Below, piece by piece: positions 61,483-64,000 of a stretch of DNA of 64,000 nucleotides; the stretch's first letter is position 1; each line of letters starts with the position of its first letter. The DNA is from Cyanoderma ruficeps (Eukaryota > Chordata > Aves > Passeriformes > Timaliidae), in NCBI GenBank assembly GCA_008694505.1, contig VZDJ01000346.1:14264426-14328425 (forward strand). Reading direction: 5' to 3'. The notes under the pieces were generated by a model. That model worked only from the letters and a program-made list of their open reading frames with translations, was not told the origin of the DNA and searched no databases. The position numbers and the translations under genes are program-made.

Positions 61483-62426
61483 TGTCATGAGTTAGAAGTT
61501 TGGTTTTTAGTTAAAGTGGAAACAGTTCCCTGTAAGCACTTTGGAACTGTTTTGGAAAAGACAGGGACCTATCAGAAGCCAATTCTTAGATACTGATATT
61601 GTTTAACCGCTGAGGAAGCTGGATGTGACTTTGTGAATACACATATAAAGCTGAGAAAATCCTAACTGAGAGGAGATGGAGAAGATTCCTTGGGTTTTTT
61701 AGTCTGAAAGTATTTTATGAGCCATGGTAGTGAACTGTAATATGCTAGAATATTCCTTTAAACCATGGACAATACGGATTGGGGAAATGGGATTGAAGCA
61801 AAGGTATTTCTGATGGACTAAGTGAATATTGATCTTATAAGAAGCTGTGATCCCATGAGAAGTTTGAACAGAGAGAGAGAGAGATAAGAAGAGATAAGAA
61901 GCCTCTGCCCCACGGAAGAAGAGAAAAAAGATCTCTGTTCCATGAGATGAAGATGCGTTTGAACTGTCCATTTTAAAATGACACCCCAGTTGTGTCCATG
62001 ACCCATATGCAGGTCGGGAAAACTGCCCATGGGAGGGACTTCACAAAAGCAGGTTCCCAGGCGGCTGTTTTTGTGAGAGTTAAGACCCACAAGAGAAGTG
62101 TTCTATGTTGTCAGTGGGGAAATTCCACGGCAGACTAAAGAGTCTTCTCTCTCCAAATGAACTGAAAGATGAAAGAGTATTTTATGGGTGGTAACTGACA
62201 AAGAGTTCTGAGTTTTGTCTCTTCAGTCAGTGGGAAAGTCAGGGGTGGGGGGGTGGAGAAAGAGTGCTTTGAATGTTTCATTTTGATTCTCATTTTCTTC
62301 TTTTAGTGTGTGTTAATAAACCTATCTTCATACCCCTTAAGTCTGAGCCTGTTTTGCTTTTCTTCTAATCATATCTCACAGTGGGAGAAAGAATAAGTGA
62401 TTCTGGTAGACACTGAAACCACTACA
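61483..62426 (+). mobile_element. 5' LTR of an endogenous retrovirus (about 944 bp)
   Basis: It begins TGTCATGAGTTAGAAG, close to the TGTCATGGTTT start of songbird LTRs, and ends CCACTACA four bases before a tRNA-Gly primer-binding site. AATAAA lies at 62315-62320. An alternative end is the CA at 62380. The short frames on both strands inside it are not genes. The left flank is a TA repeat. It is antisense to CSMD1. Confidence 0.68.
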
Positions 62427-62430
62427 CAAA

Positions 62431-62448
62431 TGGTGCGTTGGCCAGGAA
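62431..62448 (+). other. Primer-binding site, tRNA-Gly type
   Basis: tggtgcgttggccaggaa differs at one base from the complement of the 3' end of vertebrate tRNA-Gly (the form ending in CCAACGCA plus CCA). It stands four bases after the LTR, as expected for minus-strand priming. Confidence 0.75.
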
Positions 62449-63240
62449 ATTGAAATCAGCGAACTTGAAACCACTACATGAATTGGTGTTTCTGCCTGGT
62501 TAGAACTGAAACCATTGCAGTGGCCTACTGGTTAGCAACACATAGGCAATAACCTGGAGAGAACTCTGGATTCTGGAGGCCTAGTCTTAAATAATTTAAA
62601 GTTTCTTTTTAGGAAGGTTGTATAGTGTGGTTCCTACCCCATTAACCTTGAACGGCCACAAGTGTTGCAATGACCTGCCATGTCAAGGTTCAGTGTTTGG
62701 CTGGGTTTGCCTTGGCCAGAGCTGCTTTTTAACTGGTTTGGGCTGAAACAGAATTTGTTTGGTAATGTTTAATAATAACCTATTACTTATCCTTTCTGAG
62801 CTTTTGTGCCAGTCACCTGCAGGGAAGCTCTGACTAATGGGGGTAGACACTGTATAATATTCAAGAGCCCTTGGTGGTTGTGGAAATAGGGGTGAAAGGT
62901 GGGGGAGTGTATCCTGCAAATTCAAAACAGTAAATGGGAATCAAAAAAGAAGAAAAAAAGAAACCAACAACACAAAAAACCCAACCACAATCAAGCTGGC
63001 TGTTTGAAGTATTTAAGGATAACTGCCTAAGGACACCCAAAGGAGAAGGGAATCCCACTAGGATCATCCTACTCCTCCAAGAACTGAACTCAGGATGCTG
63101 ATAAATTGTAGTACATTCCTCCCCATTGCCCTCTGCAAGTGGAAGCCAAATATTAATGTTAGGGCACAAAAGCACTGGAAGAAATGAATTTAAATCCAGG
63201 GAAAAGGAGCAGATACTAGGAAGGTTATGTGCCATCTTAC
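62449..63240 (+). mobile_element. Possible retroviral leader or interior remnant
   Basis: This sequence follows the primer-binding site and is less AT-rich than the flanks. I could not find gag, protease or polymerase motifs in any frame. It may be untranslated leader of the same provirus, with the rest deleted. The right limit is a guess based on the return to AT-rich sequence. Confidence 0.35.
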
Positions 63241-64000
63241 ATATATTGTTAATAAAGTTTCACTGTTTTAATTAGACAATCTGAATGCTAGACTTATAAT
63301 GTGAATTAGACAAAGAAAAAATTCTTAGTTCTTTTTTATTGTGTTCCCTTTTGCTTATGCTTAGACTGAATGTATCACTCCACTGAAGTATGAGTTGCTC
63401 TTTATCCCTTCCTTCAGCTATATCTGGATGACACAGCTCTTATCATCTTAGTTTCTTCAGATCCCCTCTCTGAAATGCCTCCTCAAAAAGGAAGAATTTC
63501 AAACCCCACGATTTTAGGGACAAGGTGTTCAAAATTTCACCAAGCAAAAAATTTTTGAAATTCCTTCTTTAAATTTGGAATAAGATTAGTTTGTTTCCCT
63601 GACTATTTCTAAGAATTCAGTCGAGTTTTAAATAACACCATCAACAGAGCTTTTAATTTCCATTATTATTAAATGCCCACTAAAATCACCTTATAAGGTT
63701 GACTTATGAACTCACTTGTTTCATGTCATCTAATTAATTTCATCAGGTTAACTTCTGTATTTGTTCAGTAATTTACATTAATAGCCAGAGAAAGTTGTTG
63801 TAACATCCCTTTAATTACCATTTAATTAAAATGTTCATCATGACACCTATTTAGTAAAGTTCATTTTTTTCACAAATGGTTCTCTGTAACAATTCAACCT
63901 GTTCAACTTAAAAGTCTTAAGTGGCTAACAAAAGCAATAATCAAGATTTGTTAGTTTAGAGACACATCTTCATATCTCTATATTTTTCCAAGTAATTTAA

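Noticed and set aside
61483..62380. Solo LTR ending at CA 62380 with gtgg-type flanks
   Set aside because: The flanks match only partly, and the primer-binding site at 62431 argues for a 5' LTR ending near 62426.

Overview
The window is vertebrate nuclear DNA from a bird, most likely a passerine. The bird call rests on several CR1 LINE fragments with CR1-type 3' ends and on avian-type retroviral LTRs. The passerine call rests on one copy of a SINE with a tRNA-Ile-like head and a CR1-like tail (54935-55062), a design known from passerines (TguSINE1 type), and on LTRs whose ends I recognise from songbird genomes. The DNA is AT-rich and contains no complete gene. It also contains no CRISPR array, rRNA gene or intact tRNA gene.

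The only protein-coding gene is on the minus strand. Nine consecutive exons between 36753 and 259 encode extracellular CUB and sushi (CCP) domains of CSMD1. In transcript order they are: sushi (36571-36753), a whole CUB in one exon (35127-35453), sushi (28581-28775), a CUB in two exons (24691-24829, 19887-20074), sushi (17270-17458), a CUB in two exons (8247-8363, 1072-1251) and sushi (259-447). Every exon has AG/GT borders and all eight internal junctions join in frame. Relative to the human CSMD1 sequence as I remember it, no residue is skipped except at an assembly gap inside the 1072-1251 exon. The first exons and the downstream CUB/sushi array, membrane anchor and tail lie outside the window. 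CSMD1 is a large type I membrane protein of neurons and epithelia that restrains complement activation.

From 1 to about 36.8 kb are short exons in AT-rich introns with few repeats: one CR1 at 5964-6440, a solo LTR at 12549-13440, a CR1 scrap at 25416-25560 and a compact alpharetrovirus-like solo LTR at 25747-26050. From 36.8 to 64 kb is one intron of at least 27.2 kb, which carries most of the recognisable retroelements. These are a CR1 end plus solo LTR (41406-42188), a related LTR (45316-46237), a CR1 (47843-48694), a nested cluster of LTRs, CR1 and SINE (50486-55310), another CR1 (58922-59477) and a 5' LTR with a tRNA-Gly primer-binding site (61483-62448).

I found no new biological system. 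The most useful observations are perfect target-site duplications around three LTRs, two primer-binding sites, the SINE as a lineage marker, an undersized assembly gap inside a coding exon, and intron positions that differ between sister CUB domains.
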